Shown here piece by piece: positions 24,503 to 34,212 of a stretch of DNA of 64,000 bases. A program made the translations under genes and the position numbers. Source of the stretch: Oscillospiraceae bacterium (GTDB lineage: Bacteria > Bacillota > Clostridia > Oscillospirales > Ruminococcaceae); NCBI GenBank assembly GCA_022787085.1, contig JALFVE010000040.1, positions 17,554 through 81,553 on the forward strand, in the 5' to 3' direction. Below the pieces are notes generated by a model that was not told the origin of the DNA, ran no database searches, and was given only the letters and a program-made list of their open reading frames with translations. Numbering within the stretch: position 1 is the stretch's first letter; each line of letters starts with the position of its first letter.

Positions 24503-25060
24503 ATGTCAGCAGAAAAAACCATCGACAAGCCCCGCCTTTCAATAAAATTTCAGACCCTTGCGGCAATCACAGCGATCGTCGGAGCAGTAGCAGTCCCCCA
24601 GATTTTTCATGTAATGGGGGCCGTTTCGGGACTGGGAACAAAGCTTGGCGAGACCTTTCTGCCCATGCATCTTCCCATAATCCTTGCAGGACTTTTAGCG
24701 GGACCATGGGCAGGAGCAGCAGCAGGACTGTTAGGACCTCTCGCAAGCTCGCTTCTCTCGGGAATGCCGGGGGCGATCATGCTCCCCTTTATGATGATTG
24801 AGCTTTGCGCATACGGACTTATTTCGGGGCTTTTGAGAACTGCAAAGCTCCCCGCAATAGGCAAGGTGCTGATCGCACAGACAGGCGGAAGGGCCGTAAG
24901 AGCCGCAGCGATTTTATTCTCGGTAAGCGTCCTTGGAAATACAGCCGTAAATCCCGCAATTATCCTTACAAGCATATCCGCAGGAATATTCGGGATCGTC
25001 CTCCAGTGGGCACTTATCCCGCTTATAATTTTCCGAATTGAAAAATCGGACAATAAATAA
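24503..25060 (+). CDS. ECF-type transporter S component, substrate unknown
   Basis: Five to six hydrophobic helices and the S-component pattern LPMHLPIILAGLLAGPWAGAAAGLLGPLASSLLSGMPG indicate a vitamin-binding membrane subunit of the energy-coupling-factor family. The start MSAEKTI has AAAGGAG upstream; the frame extends further up without a site. No riboswitch is seen in the 100-base leader, so the vitamin cannot be named. A hairpin (ccccgcaga/tctgcgggg) follows. Confidence 0.85.
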   Translation: MSAEKTIDKPRLSIKFQTLAAITAIVGAVAVPQIFHVMGAVSGLGTKLGETFLPMHLPIILAGLLAGPWAGAAAGLLGPLASSLLSGMPGAIMLPFMMIELCAYGLISGLLRTAKLPAIGKVLIAQTGGRAVRAAAILFSVSVLGNTAVNPAIILTSISAGIFGIVLQWALIPLIIFRIEKSDNK

Positions 25061-25065
25061 TTTCC

Positions 25066-25095
25066 GCCCCGCAGAGACATTTCTGCGGGGCAGTT
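25066..25095 (+). terminator. hairpin after ECF gene
   Basis: gccccgcaga pairs with tctgcggggc; the T run behind it is weak (agtttattc). Confidence 0.6.
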
Positions 25096-25173
25096 TATTC
25101 GGTTTAAAGCAGAATGATAAAAAAATTCACAGCAAATATGAAGAAATCCAATAATCCAAAGCGAAAGCCATAA

Positions 25174-25601
25174 TTATATTTCCTTTTCCATTTGAATATA
25201 AAGACCCTGCTGAAAAACTATATTAAATCCAAAAGAGCGATAAACGGAAACGGCAGGCTCAAGAGTAATTCTTGTATCCGGAAAAAAAGTATTGCAGCCA
25301 TGTTCTTTGGCATAACCTTCAACAGTAACAAGCAGCTTTTTTGATATTCCCTTTCCACGAAATTCATTTATAATATATAATCGCTTTACCTCACCAACGC
25401 CATCGCCTTTTTTTCTAAAAGCTGCACATCCTATCGGGCAACCATCGGAATATATGACCCAAATATTATCTAAGCTCTCATTTTCACTATATCTTGTGTA
25501 GCAACATTTATCATCACCTAAAAAATCCATCATAAAATCATCGTGCAGGGAAAAAGCTTTAAAGCATCACTGTCAGCATTTTTCATTGATACAATATTCA
25601 T
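25174..25601 (-). pseudogene. GNAT acetyltransferase, frame broken near the 5' end
   Basis: The last ~119 residues are a GNAT domain with the acetyl-CoA loop VKRLYIINEFRGKGISKKLL. The first codons lie in another frame: from ATG 25601 the sequence reads MNIVSMKNADSDALK, then must shift by -1 to continue AFSLHDDFMMDFLGDD. The junction is the heptamer T_TTA_AAG (25557-25563), which is in the correct phase for a -1 ribosomal shift. The simple explanation is a lost A (AAAA to AAA) by mutation or sequencing error; programmed frameshifting is possible but no stimulatory structure is evident. Confidence 0.75.
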
Positions 25602-25801
25602 ATCATTTCACCACCAAATTACAATTTAAGCGCATCAGGAGTTAAGCCCCTTTTCCTCAAAGAAACCGCAAACTCCGTTTTTATTTATGATAACATTATA
25701 GCACAAACGTTCCTGCTTGTCAACCCCCTTTTGAAATATTCTTCATGCAAATTTCCAAAATCTGCACAAATGCAAAGCCTGATTTATGTTAAACATATAG
25801 A

Positions 25802-25856
25802 ATTTAATGTTTATCATTAAATAGTTATTGACATACGTTATTTTATGAGCTATAAT
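25802..25856 (+). promoter_or_regulatory. palindromic operator candidate plus promoter of DUF2975/HTH pair
   Basis: TTGACA (25828-25833) and TATAAT (25851-25856) are 17 bases apart. Just upstream is a perfect palindrome atttaatg-tttat-cattaaat (25802-25822), a likely binding site, perhaps for the HTH protein of the operon. Confidence 0.72.
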
Positions 25857-25913
25857 AAAATCACAATAAAAAAACGTCGGAAAAATCCGACAGACAAAAA
25901 GGAGTAAAACTTT

Positions 25914-26393
25914 ATGGAAAAGGAAAAACTCATAAAAAAGATTCGCAATTCAGGCAAGCTTGCCCTCACCGTTCTCATGGTCTATATGCTTTTGCCGCTG
26001 TACACCTTTGTGAAAGGCTTCGGAGCAGGCTTTTCGGAGGGGTACAGCAGCGCCGAAAGCGCTTCATTTTCCGTTTCGGGGCTTATTGCTGCACTGCTGA
26101 TGGTAATCGTCCTCGGTGCAGGAATAGCAGCGGTAGCAATATCCTTTTCACTGCTATGGCAGATGACCCGTGACGAAAGCCCATTTACCGAAGCGAACGG
26201 CAGAAAGATATTCACCGCAGGAATAATGTTCATCGCCGCCGAGCCTCTGTATTTCATATCAATGTACCTGACCCACGGCACCGCTCCAGATATATACGGG
26301 CTCAGCCTTGCGGCAGGACTTACCCTATGCTGCATTTCAGCGGTGTTCAGATACGGCGCTCTTCTCCAGCAGGAGTCGGACGAAACCTTGTAA
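25914..26393 (+). CDS. DUF2975-type four-helix membrane protein
   Basis: Four hydrophobic helices (LALTVLMVYMLLPLY, VSGLIAALLMVIVLGAGIA, IFTAGIMFIAAEPLYFI, LSLAAGLTLCCISAVF) and the segment TRDESPFTEANGRKIF are typical of DUF2975. Such proteins are paired with a YozG-like XRE regulator, as here. Function unknown; the pair is thought of as a membrane sensor or regulator unit. Confidence 0.88.
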   Translation: MEKEKLIKKIRNSGKLALTVLMVYMLLPLYTFVKGFGAGFSEGYSSAESASFSVSGLIAALLMVIVLGAGIAAVAISFSLLWQMTRDESPFTEANGRKIFTAGIMFIAAEPLYFISMYLTHGTAPDIYGLSLAAGLTLCCISAVFRYGALLQQESDETL

Positions 26394-26405
26394 GGGGGAA
26401 GCAAA

Positions 26406-26618
26406 ATGAGTATAATCCTGCGTCTCGACCGAGTAATGGCGGACCGAAAAATATCTCTCAACGAGCTGGCGGAGCTTGTGGGTATATCAAACGTGAACCT
26501 CTCCAATCTGAAAACAGGAAAGGTCAAAGCAGTCCGATTTTCCACCCTTGATTCCATATGCAGAGTGCTGAAATGTCAGCCTGGTGATATCCTCGAATAC
26601 AAAGATGACGAAGAATGA
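26406..26618 (+). CDS. XRE/YozG-like HTH regulator
   Basis: A 70-aa single-domain Cro/CI-type helix-turn-helix: RVMADRKISLNELAELVG, SNVNLSNLKTGK, then the C-terminal LDSICRVLKCQPGDILEY. It begins 13 bases after the DUF2975 stop with GGGGGAAGC upstream. It probably autoregulates at the palindrome before the operon. Confidence 0.92.
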   Translation: MSIILRLDRVMADRKISLNELAELVGISNVNLSNLKTGKVKAVRFSTLDSICRVLKCQPGDILEYKDDEE

Positions 26619-26630
26619 CACCATAGAAAA

Positions 26631-26664
26631 CGGGCTTTCCGAATAATCGGAAAGCCCGTAAAAA
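26631..26664. terminator. terminator between convergent genes
   Basis: A perfect 12-bp stem (cgggctttccga / tcggaaagcccg); the T run lies on the minus-strand side, so it chiefly serves the chemoreceptor gene. Confidence 0.82.
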
Positions 26665-26677
26665 TATAAATAAATTA

Positions 26678-28639
26678 TCAAGCCTTGAGCACATCGACCT
26701 GCTTTTTAAGGATCTGGGACTGACTGCTGAGCTGTGCGCAGGAAGCGGCAGTCTGCTCGGCAGTGGCACTGTTCTGCTGAACAACATCGGAGATCTTCTC
26801 AAGACCCACCGTAACCTGCATGATAGCAGTAGCCTGCTCGCCCGAAGCGTCGGAGATCTCGTCAATAAGGCGGCTTGTTTCCTTTGCCTTTTCGGTTATC
26901 TCACGCATGGATTCGGCAGCGCCGTTGACCTTGGAGGAGCCGTCATTTACCGCCTCAACAGTAGCGGAAATAAGTGAAGTGGTAAGCTGAGCCGCCTCAG
27001 CGCTCTTGGAAGCAAGGTTTCTGACCTCGTCCGCAACAACCGCAAAACCCTTGCCTGCGTCACCTGCTCTTGCCGCCTCAACAGCCGCATTGAGAGCAAG
27101 GATATTGGTCTGGAATGCAATATCGTCAATGGTCTTGATGATCTTGCCGATCTCGGAGGATTTCCGCTCGATCTCGCTCATAGCCTCCATAACGCTGTTC
27201 ATGTCCTTGTTCTGAGCCACAGCGCTGCTCTCCACCTCAGCGGAAAGCTCCTTTGCACGGACAGCATTGCCCGCATTGACCTTTATCTTCTCGGAAATTC
27301 CCTGAACAGCGCTGTTCAGGTTCTCGATAGCGCCCGCCTGAGTGGTGGTGCCGTCCGCAAGTATCTTAGAACCGTTTGACATCTGAGATGTACCCGAAAG
27401 CACCTGCTCCGAGGAACGGCTGATATTGTGAACGATCTCGGAAAGCTCCTGCCTAATATCACCGAATGCCTGCTCGATACGTTCAAAATCTCCCGTGTAC
27501 TGCACCGAAGGACGCCTTGTGAAATTGCCGTCCGCCATAGCCTCGAGAATATTGGTAATATCGCTGATGTAGCCATTAAGGCTGTTCTTGGTATTCCGGA
27601 GAGCCACAGCAAAATCGCCCAGCTCGTTATTGCCGAATTTATAGGTACTGTCGGGAGCGCTGAGATTACCCCTGCTCATATCCTCCGCAAGGCTGTTAAG
27701 CTCCACGATAGGGCGGGCAATGACCCTCTTGATGAAAAGCCCGATAACGGAAATAGCCGCACCCAGAATAACGACCGCAGCCACAACAGTAATAACAATA
27801 ACCTTACTGAAGGACTTGTCACTGGCAGCAGTGGACATTCCCACAAAATAAGCGCCGCAATATCCGCCGTTGATATCGGTGATAGGCTCGTACTGAACGA
27901 AATATTCACCGCCCATGACATCAGCTCTGCCGCAGATGACCTCGCCGTTTACCAGAAGCTTTTCCGCAGTTTTTTCGTCCATCGCAGTGCCGACAGCTCT
28001 CTCACCCGAAGCATCGGTGAAGGTGGTAGCAATACGGATATCGCCGCCGAAAAGAGTCAGCTCGCCGTTTATCTGCTCCTTAATCTCGTCAAGGGACTCG
28101 GAATCGGAAAGATCACGGCCCAGAAGGCAGGTGCCAATAACATCACCCGAAAAGCCTCCGGAGCTGTAAATAACGGGAGTAACGTATATGTAGCACAAAG
28201 GAACATTGGCATCGGACAGAAAGCCCGAATACTCCTCCCCCGCAAGCGCTCTCGAAACATCATAGGAGCTTAGCCTGAAGGAATCGCTTGCCCAGAGCTT
28301 GTTGCCCTCTGCGTCGGTGAAGAGAGCAAAGGTGTTCTCATCGGGATCGGAATTGTTGTAAAGCTCGGAAAGCTTGCCGGGATAGCCCTTGTTAATGGCG
28401 CTGGCAATTGGATTGTTTCTGGCGTCAAGACCCTTCCACACATCAAACATAGCCCTGAGATACTCCTCATTGCTTTCCACCGAATTTCTCAGCACGTTGA
28501 TACCGATCTCGGTCATAGTGCCGTGGGTGCTGTTGTTGTGATTTGAAGAAAGGGAAATTGATATGATAAGCGTCACAGAAGTAATGACTGCGATAATAAG
28601 TCCGACAATAAGCGCAACTGCTTTTTCTATCCTGGTCAT
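26678..28639 (-). CDS. methyl-accepting chemotaxis protein with Cache-type sensor
   Basis: The start [13 protein letters not shown] (28639) follows AAAGGAT; the frame is open well upstream but through the promoter. TM1 (residues ~8-33) and TM2 (~265-290) enclose a periplasmic-type single-Cache sensor domain of ~230 residues. HAMP ([19 protein letters not shown]) and the signalling helix bundle follow with the hairpin tip [19 protein letters not shown]...[12 protein letters not shown]. It ends without a pentapeptide tether. Ligand unknown. With CheV in the same window it points to a chemotactic cell. Confidence 0.94.
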   Translation of the reverse strand: MTRIEKAVALIVGLIIAVITSVTLIISISLSSNHNNSTHGTMTEIGINVLRNSVESNEEYLRAMFDVWKGLDARNNPIASAINKGYPGKLSELYNNSDPDENTFALFTDAEGNKLWASDSFRLSSYDVSRALAGEEYSGFLSDANVPLCYIYVTPVIYSSGGFSGDVIGTCLLGRDLSDSESLDEIKEQINGELTLFGGDIRIATTFTDASGERAVGTAMDEKTAEKLLVNGEVICGRADVMGGEYFVQYEPITDINGGYCGAYFVGMSTAASDKSFSKVIVITVVAAVVILGAAISVIGLFIKRVIARPIVELNSLAEDMSRGNLSAPDSTYKFGNNELGDFAVALRNTKNSLNGYISDITNILEAMADGNFTRRPSVQYTGDFERIEQAFGDIRQELSEIVHNISRSSEQVLSGTSQMSNGSKILADGTTTQAGAIENLNSAVQGISEKIKVNAGNAVRAKELSAEVESSAVAQNKDMNSVMEAMSEIERKSSEIGKIIKTIDDIAFQTNILALNAAVEAARAGDAGKGFAVVADEVRNLASKSAEAAQLTTSLISATVEAVNDGSSKVNGAAESMREITEKAKETSRLIDEISDASGEQATAIMQVTVGLEKISDVVQQNSATAEQTAASCAQLSSQSQILKKQVDVLKA

Positions 28640-28687
28640 AATAGTGATATCCTTTCGGGGTAATGGGACATAATCCTGCGTAATAAA

Positions 28688-28716
28688 ATTATAACACACA
28701 AATTTTTCCTCGTCAA
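28688..28716 (-). promoter_or_regulatory. promoter of the chemoreceptor gene
   Basis: On the minus strand TTGACG and TATAAT are 17 bases apart (-35 at 28711-28716, -10 at 28688-28693). Confidence 0.82.
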
Positions 28717-28804
28717 GGGTAATTTTGTGAGATAATAACAAATAATTTATTGCAATATGCACAATTATGACATGATTGTAAACGTCCTGTTTGTTGTATG
28801 TTTC

Positions 28805-28846
28805 AAAAAAAATGCGAGCGGAGAAAACATTTTTTCCTCCGCTCGC
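28805..28846 (-). terminator. terminator of the glycosidase gene
   Basis: gcgagcggag (28814-28823) pairs with ctccgctcgc (28837-28846); on the minus strand it is followed by eight T residues. Confidence 0.88.
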
Positions 28847-28868
28847 AATAAATTCAGGAAATATCAGC

Positions 28869-30308
28869 TCACAGCTCAACAGGCTCAAATTCCAGCCTAA
28901 CCTTGGGGAGCTTTTCCATGGTATAGTAATAATTTTCAGCCCAGTCATCGCCCTGAGAGGGGTCATTCTCACCGCTTGCGGGAGGAGCGAAAATTTTCAG
29001 AGTCATATCGCACTCGCCGTCCAGAGGCTTCTCATAAAAAGCGCTCATCAGGTCAATAGTCTTAGCCTTGGGGGACTTGTAGAACCACTTGCCGTTTATC
29101 TCCATCATGTAGTTGCCGTCGTCCTCGAAAACCACCTCGCAGAAGTGGGGATTCTTTTCAAAATGGAGCTTGATCGCAATTCCGTCAGCGTCCTCAGCGC
29201 CGCCCCATCTGAGCTTAACGGGAACGTTATTATCCGTCTCCTCCACGGTAATTTCGGGGCTGAACCAGTCGGAATGGATAATTTCCTTATAGGTTTTCAG
29301 AACAGGCTGTTCAATGCCCACATTGGGATTATTGGGGTCCTCGATCTCCAGACCCAGACGGCCTCTGTCTCTGAACTGATACATGGTAAAGCCCGAGAAC
29401 CAGTCAGCCTTTTCATTAACGAGGATATCGCAGAATTCCTTCACCATATCCGCCTGCTCGTATGCGCCTGTAACATCGCCGTCGGCATTGAATTCGCTCA
29501 TGACCATGGGCTTAGCCTCGCCTCCGTTCAAGAACTTGTATCTTTCAAAGCTTGCCTTAGTTTTCTCGTAGGTCTCTCTCACCTTGCTTCTTGAGTGAGA
29601 TGTGCCGCCTCTGAGAGCAACATCATAGGGCCAGCCCCAGTGGAGAGCCATGTACTTGTCAACAGACCAGATGTCAGCCGCAGGAATAGTCGCCTTAAAC
29701 TCTTCTTCTTTCTCCATCTCGGTCTTGTTAAGATCCTCAATGCCGCCTATGCAGATGATGGTCTTGACATTGGGAGCATACTCGTGGATAATATCGGTAA
29801 AATGCACAAAGAAATCACCGATCTCCTTATAGGAGGCTCTCTTTGTGAAGCTGAACCAGTCGCCTGTAGCCTCATGATTTATTCTCAGCATCATTCTTCC
29901 GAAGGTGCGAAGATCCTTTGCAATGGCGATAAGCTGTTCATCGGTGCAGTGGGGGTCAACCGTCAGAGTGAGAGTAACGTCCTGACCGTGCCTGCGGACA
30001 TCTCTCATGCAGGTAAAGGGCTCGTCGTTCAGATTGCCGCCGATCCCGCCCTTGTAGGTGAAATAATCATCATAGGGATAATCCCACTGGAAGGACACAT
30101 TAGCATCCTTCATTACCTCGGAGATCCTTCCGGGGAACTGCTCGTCAAAGGGATAGTAGCAGTACATCAGGCTAATGCTTCTGTGGGGTCTGCCCATCTT
30201 GTGCAGTATGTAATCCTGATCAACGTATTCGCCTCTTTCAGAGCCGTCGCCCAAATCAACAGCGCACTTTGCCTTGCCCATGTGGACTTTGTAAAGGTTT
30301 TCATTCAT
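28869..30308 (-). CDS. putative clan-A glycoside hydrolase, GH26-like
   Basis: The 479-aa protein reads as a TIM-barrel glycosidase. A probable acid/base lies in [14 protein letters not shown] (near residue 144) and a probable nucleophile in [11 protein letters not shown] (near 271), spaced as in clan GH-A enzymes; the RxNHExxGDWF pattern is nearest to GH26 mannanases. A C-terminal ~120-residue beta domain follows. There is no signal peptide, so it acts on imported oligosaccharides. Family assignment is tentative and the substrate unknown. Confidence 0.75.
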   Translation of the reverse strand: MNENLYKVHMGKAKCAVDLGDGSERGEYVDQDYILHKMGRPHRSISLMYCYYPFDEQFPGRISEVMKDANVSFQWDYPYDDYFTYKGGIGGNLNDEPFTCMRDVRRHGQDVTLTLTVDPHCTDEQLIAIAKDLRTFGRMMLRINHEATGDWFSFTKRASYKEIGDFFVHFTDIIHEYAPNVKTIICIGGIEDLNKTEMEKEEEFKATIPAADIWSVDKYMALHWGWPYDVALRGGTSHSRSKVRETYEKTKASFERYKFLNGGEAKPMVMSEFNADGDVTGAYEQADMVKEFCDILVNEKADWFSGFTMYQFRDRGRLGLEIEDPNNPNVGIEQPVLKTYKEIIHSDWFSPEITVEETDNNVPVKLRWGGAEDADGIAIKLHFEKNPHFCEVVFEDDGNYMMEINGKWFYKSPKAKTIDLMSAFYEKPLDGECDMTLKIFAPPASGENDPSQGDDWAENYYYTMEKLPKVRLEFEPVEL

Positions 30309-30341
30309 AGCTATACTCCTCCTGATTTTTGTGCTGATATT

Positions 30342-30370
30342 AAAGTATCATTCTCCTGTGTATAAATCAA
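30342..30370 (-). promoter_or_regulatory. promoter of the GH26-like gene
   Basis: On the minus strand TTGATT and TACTTT are 17 bases apart; the GGAGGAG site follows before the ATG. Confidence 0.65.
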
Positions 30371-30395
30371 GCTCATGCCCCCGAAGGGGCTTTGC

Positions 30396-30893
30396 TCATC
30401 TCTGCGGGGGGATATTATTCATGGGGACATTGGGCGCAGCAGGCGCCTTGATGGTACTCTTTGTCCGCTTGATGGCAGTAAGAGATGCTGCAAGAGTCTC
30501 CTCCGCCTTGGTGAAGGTCGAAATAATGTATTCATCAGCGGCAGACTTAACAGCCTTAGCCTTGGCGAGAGCCTGCTTTTCGATCTCCGCAGCCCTTGCC
30601 TGAGCGGCTCTGGTGATCTCATTCTCGGAAATGAGAGCATTCTTGCGGCTCTCGGCACGGGTCACGATCTCCTCTGCCTGACGATTAGCCTCGTCAATAA
30701 TTGATTTGCGCTCGGAAACGATCTTCTTAGCCTGCTTTACCTCGTTGGGGAGATTCATTCTGATATGGTCGAGACATTCTCTCAGCTGCTCCACGTCCAC
30801 AAGAGATTTCTTTGAGGAAAGAGGAAAGCTCTGCGCCTTGTCAAGAATGTCGTCCATTTCATCAAGATATTCGTCGATCATTACATCTGCCAT
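30396..30893 (-). CDS. coiled-coil protein downstream of coaD
   Basis: The 165-aa protein is almost all helical (EQLRECLDHIRMNLPNEVKQAKKIVSERKSIIDEANRQAEEIVTRAES), with a proline-rich tail (APAAPNVPMNNIPPQR). It resembles ATP-synthase-stalk or DivIVA-like coiled coils. The start MADVMIDEY follows CGGAGTAAT. The position behind rsmD-coaD is conserved in Clostridia, but no function is known to me. Confidence 0.85.
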   Translation of the reverse strand: MADVMIDEYLDEMDDILDKAQSFPLSSKKSLVDVEQLRECLDHIRMNLPNEVKQAKKIVSERKSIIDEANRQAEEIVTRAESRKNALISENEITRAAQARAAEIEKQALAKAKAVKSAADEYIISTFTKAEETLAASLTAIKRTKSTIKAPAAPNVPMNNIPPQR

Positions 30894-30956
30894 ATATATT
30901 ACTCCGATCTGCCCGAAGGCGTTCATTTAAAAAACAAGATGATAACAGGTCCGTAA

Positions 30957-31463
30957 TCAGCCGCCGTTTTCCCTAATATCAGAGTGGGGGCAAAGCCTTT
31001 CCTCGATATCCTTCAGAATACAGCGGGGAACGAATTTGCTGATATCGCCGCCGTAATAAGCAACCTGCTTCACCACACTGGAGCTGAGATACATATTTTC
31101 CGAGCTGGTGGTGAGAAAAACCGTCTCAGCGCCGTCATAGATATTCTTGTTGACCAGCGCCATCTGAAACTCATATTCAAAGTCGGTCACAGCCCTGAGG
31201 CCCTTAACAATAGCCACCGCTCCCACGCTGCGGACATAATCTGCAATAAGCCCATAGCAGACGTCCACCTCAACATTCTTAAACTCCGCAGTGACCTTTC
31301 TGATAAGAGCCACCCTTTCCTCGGGGGTAAAAACGGGAGTTTTCTGCTTGTTGACAGCAACCAGCACAATAACCTTGTCAAAGAGCATGGAAGCCCTGTG
31401 GATAATGTCCCTGTGTCCGAAGGTGACAGGGTCAAAGCTACCCGGGCAAACAGCGATCCTCAA
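30957..31463 (-). CDS. coaD: phosphopantetheine adenylyltransferase
   Basis: The protein has the nucleotidyltransferase motif CPGSFDPVTFGHRDII, VAVNKQKTPVFT, IVKGLRAVTDFEYEFQMA and SSSVVKQVAYYGGD. It makes dephospho-CoA from ATP and 4'-phosphopantetheine. I prefer the TTG start at 31463 (MRIAVCPGSFDP, the usual family N-terminus) with AAAGGA 12 bases away; the ATG three codons upstream lies almost on the ribosome site. Confidence 0.95.
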   Translation of the reverse strand: MRIAVCPGSFDPVTFGHRDIIHRASMLFDKVIVLVAVNKQKTPVFTPEERVALIRKVTAEFKNVEVDVCYGLIADYVRSVGAVAIVKGLRAVTDFEYEFQMALVNKNIYDGAETVFLTTSSENMYLSSSVVKQVAYYGGDISKFVPRCILKDIEERLCPHSDIRENGG

Positions 31464-31491
31464 GTGTATCATTTCCTTTCAAAAATGACTT

Positions 31492-32049
31492 TTATTCCTC
31501 TTCCTCATCGGGAACGGGAATTCTGTAAACCGTTACCTCGATCCTTCCGTAGCGATAGGTCTTAGATTTTATGAGCCTGCCGAAGCTGTCGGGAAGAACG
31601 AGCCCCTTTTCATGCTCGCAGACAACGATGCCCCTGTCGGACATTTTGCTTTCGAGAAGGGGCATAGCCTTTTCGATAAGCCCGTTTCTGTAGGGGGGAT
31701 CGAGAAGAGCGATATCAAAGGTCATTCTCACGCCCCGCAGGAAATCAATGCTGTCGCTGACGGTAACTCCGCACTCGTCCTTAAAGCCGCAGGCGGCAAT
31801 ATTTTCACGGGTACATTCAGCGGAAGCGGAGCTGTTGTCCACAAAGCGGCAGTATTTGGCACCTCTTGAAAGAGCCTCAATGCCCAGCTGACCCGAGCCG
31901 CTGAAAAGGTCGAGCACAACGCTGCCCTCAATATCAAACTGAATAATGGAAAAAATGGCTTCCTTGACCATATCGGTAGTGGGACGAACCTCTTCGCCCT
32001 CCAGCGCCCTTAGCCTTCTTCCTCTTGCGCTGCCGGTAATAACACGCAA
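31492..32049 (-). CDS. rsmD: 16S rRNA (guanine(966)-N2)-methyltransferase
   Basis: It has the start RVITGSARGRRL, RPTTDMVKEAIFSII, SAM-binding VLDLFSGSGQLGIEALSRGA and the catalytic DPPY (ALLDPPYRNG). The 185-aa length fits RsmD. The start codon is TTG with GGGGAGG eight bases upstream. It leads a unit with coaD and the coiled-coil gene. Confidence 0.95.
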   Translation of the reverse strand: MRVITGSARGRRLRALEGEEVRPTTDMVKEAIFSIIQFDIEGSVVLDLFSGSGQLGIEALSRGAKYCRFVDNSSASAECTRENIAACGFKDECGVTVSDSIDFLRGVRMTFDIALLDPPYRNGLIEKAMPLLESKMSDRGIVVCEHEKGLVLPDSFGRLIKSKTYRYGRIEVTVYRIPVPDEEEE

Positions 32050-32147
32050 TATCTCCGCCTCCCCTGAAAAAATTACAAAACGATTACAATATACAATATC
32101 TATTATACCCTATTAAAAAAAAATTTTCTATAACAAACCATGAATTT

Positions 32148-33977
32148 TCAGAGAGAATTTTGCACAAAATCATAGACCTCTTTTGCAACAATTTGACTAA
32201 CCCCTGCAATACGGGCAATTTCCTCCGGTGTCGCATTTTTGAGAGCCTCGGTGGTTTTAAAGGCTGTAAGGAGCTTAAAAGCCTTTTTCTCTCCGATACC
32301 CCGAACGCTTGTAATGCCAAGCTCAAAGGAGGATTTCCTGTGCTTTTTCCGATGATAGGAAATGGCGAAACGGTGAACCTCGTCCTGGATCCTCGTGACC
32401 AGCATAAAAGCCGCCTTTGTTTCGGAAATGCTGATCTCTCCCCCGTCAGCGGTAATCGCGCGGGTGCGGTGATTGTTATCCTTGACCATACCGAAAACAG
32501 GGACCTCGATATCCATTTCCCACAAGACCTCATTGACCGCCGCCAGCTGATTTTTACCGCCGTCCAGAAGAATAAGATCGGGCAGCCTCTTGAAGCCCTC
32601 ATCTTTCTCCTCGGGGTCAAGGTAATGGGTAAATCTCCTTCGGATTATCTCCTGCATACAGGCAAGGTCGTTCTGGACAAGATTTTCCTTAACGGAAAAG
32701 CGCTTGTACATTCTTTTGCATGGTCTGCCGTTCTCAAATACTATCATGCCCGCAACCATGTCCGCAGAGCCTAAGTTTGAGATATCGTAGGACTCGATAT
32801 AAAGAGGCGTTTTTTTCAGCCCCAGCATTTTAGCAAGCGTCTCAAGAGCGGAAATCTCGGCGGCGGTGCGCCCAACTCTGATAGAAAGGTATTCCTCGGC
32901 GTTTGCTTTGGCAATTTCCGCAAGCCGCATATAGCGTCCCCTCTGAGGGGATAAAACATCCACAGCCCGTCCCGAGCGTTCCCTGAAAAGCCTCTCCACA
33001 TCCCCGATATCCGCAATTTCTCCCCCGAGAACGATATTTCTCGGGATCTCCCGTCCTCCCGAATAATACTGAGTGATGAAATCCTCAAGCATAACGCTCT
33101 CCGAATCGTCCTCCCCGAGGAAATATTCGGCACGGTCGAAAAGCCGTCCTCCCCTGTACATGATAACGGCAGCGCAGGCTTCGCCGTTATTTCGAGCAAT
33201 AGCCACAGCGTCCGTATCGGGGAGCTTTTCGGTAATGATATTCTGACTGTCCGCAGCCTTTGTTACAGCGCTTATGCGGTCACGAAGCTTAGCCGCAAGC
33301 TCGAAATCCAGCCGTTCCGCCGCCTCGTTCATCTGAGCGGTCATGCGTTCGACGGAAGCCTCGGAGCCGTTTCGGATATAATCCGCCGCCTCTTTTATAA
33401 TACCCGCATATTCCTCCTCGGATATCTTACCCGTGCAAACGCCCATGCAGCGTTTAATCTGAAAATTAAGGCATGGTCTGCCCTTGCCGATATCACGGGG
33501 GAATACCTTTTTGCAGGTGGGGAGCATGAAAACTCTCCCCGCCTCCAATGCTGCCTGACGTGCCACAAAGGAGCTTGTATATGGTCCTAAAAGCTCGCCG
33601 CTTGAGGGCTTCTGCAGCTCCGCGGTAATTCTGGAATAGGGCGGCGGGGAAATGCGGATATAGCTGTAGCCCTTGTCGTCCTTGAGCAGGATATTATATT
33701 TGGGCGAGTGCTGCTTTATCATAGAGCACTCAAGCACCAGCGCCTCGTACTCCGATTTTGTCACGATAAAATCGTAATCAAAAACGTTCTCCACCATCTT
33801 TGCGACCTTGGGAGTGTGATTGGGGGTCTTGGCAAAATAGGAGGAAACACGGTTGCGGAGATTTTTCGCCTTGCCGATATAAATTATATGCCCCGTCTTA
33901 TCCTTCATCTGATACACACCCGGAGCGGTGGTGAGGAGGGCGGTTTTTTCTCTTAAATAATCAAGTCTATCGTTCAT
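32148..33977 (-). CDS. uvrC: excinuclease ABC subunit C
   Basis: The 609-aa protein has the GIY-YIG domain (GVYQMKDKTGHIIYIGKAKNL), a UvrB-binding segment, the four-cysteine region (RPCLNFQIKRCMGVCTG), the RNase H-like C-terminal nuclease (ESYDISNL, LILLDGGKNQL) and tandem HhH motifs (VRGIGEKKAFKLL, IAGVSQIVAKEVYDF). It cuts both sides of DNA lesions in nucleotide excision repair. The second methionine (MNDRLDYL) is chosen because AGGA lies nine bases upstream. Confidence 0.97.
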   Translation of the reverse strand: MNDRLDYLREKTALLTTAPGVYQMKDKTGHIIYIGKAKNLRNRVSSYFAKTPNHTPKVAKMVENVFDYDFIVTKSEYEALVLECSMIKQHSPKYNILLKDDKGYSYIRISPPPYSRITAELQKPSSGELLGPYTSSFVARQAALEAGRVFMLPTCKKVFPRDIGKGRPCLNFQIKRCMGVCTGKISEEEYAGIIKEAADYIRNGSEASVERMTAQMNEAAERLDFELAAKLRDRISAVTKAADSQNIITEKLPDTDAVAIARNNGEACAAVIMYRGGRLFDRAEYFLGEDDSESVMLEDFITQYYSGGREIPRNIVLGGEIADIGDVERLFRERSGRAVDVLSPQRGRYMRLAEIAKANAEEYLSIRVGRTAAEISALETLAKMLGLKKTPLYIESYDISNLGSADMVAGMIVFENGRPCKRMYKRFSVKENLVQNDLACMQEIIRRRFTHYLDPEEKDEGFKRLPDLILLDGGKNQLAAVNEVLWEMDIEVPVFGMVKDNNHRTRAITADGGEISISETKAAFMLVTRIQDEVHRFAISYHRKKHRKSSFELGITSVRGIGEKKAFKLLTAFKTTEALKNATPEEIARIAGVSQIVAKEVYDFVQNSL

Positions 33978-34042
33978 ATTTATCATTCCTGTGCGGGCAG
34001 CCCCGCCGTTTATCTTTTCCGAAGCGGTAAATTAATAATTCT

Positions 34043-34071
34043 ATTTTATCATATCCTGCCGCCGATGTCAA
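34043..34071 (-). promoter_or_regulatory. promoter of uvrC
   Basis: On the minus strand TTGACA and TAAAAT are 17 bases apart. No LexA-like box was seen over it. Confidence 0.8.
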
Positions 34072-34177
34072 ATCCCTATGCGATTTGCTTTTTTTAAATT
34101 GAAGATTGATTTTTACATTATAATATGGTATTATTTATTTAGCAGGTTAAACTGCCCGATATATCGGAATATGTTTG

Positions 34178-34206
34178 TTGTAATCGTGTGTTTTGTTTGG
34201 TATAAT
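34178..34206 (+). promoter_or_regulatory. promoter in front of a structured non-coding stretch
   Basis: TTGTAA and TATAAT with a 17-base spacer; the next protein gene is 470 bases downstream, so it may drive a separate RNA. Confidence 0.6.
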
Positions 34207-34212
34207 TTGATT

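Noticed and set aside
34043..34071. LexA box over the uvrC promoter
   Set aside because: No GAAC-N4-GTTC-type or related palindrome was seen near the promoter.
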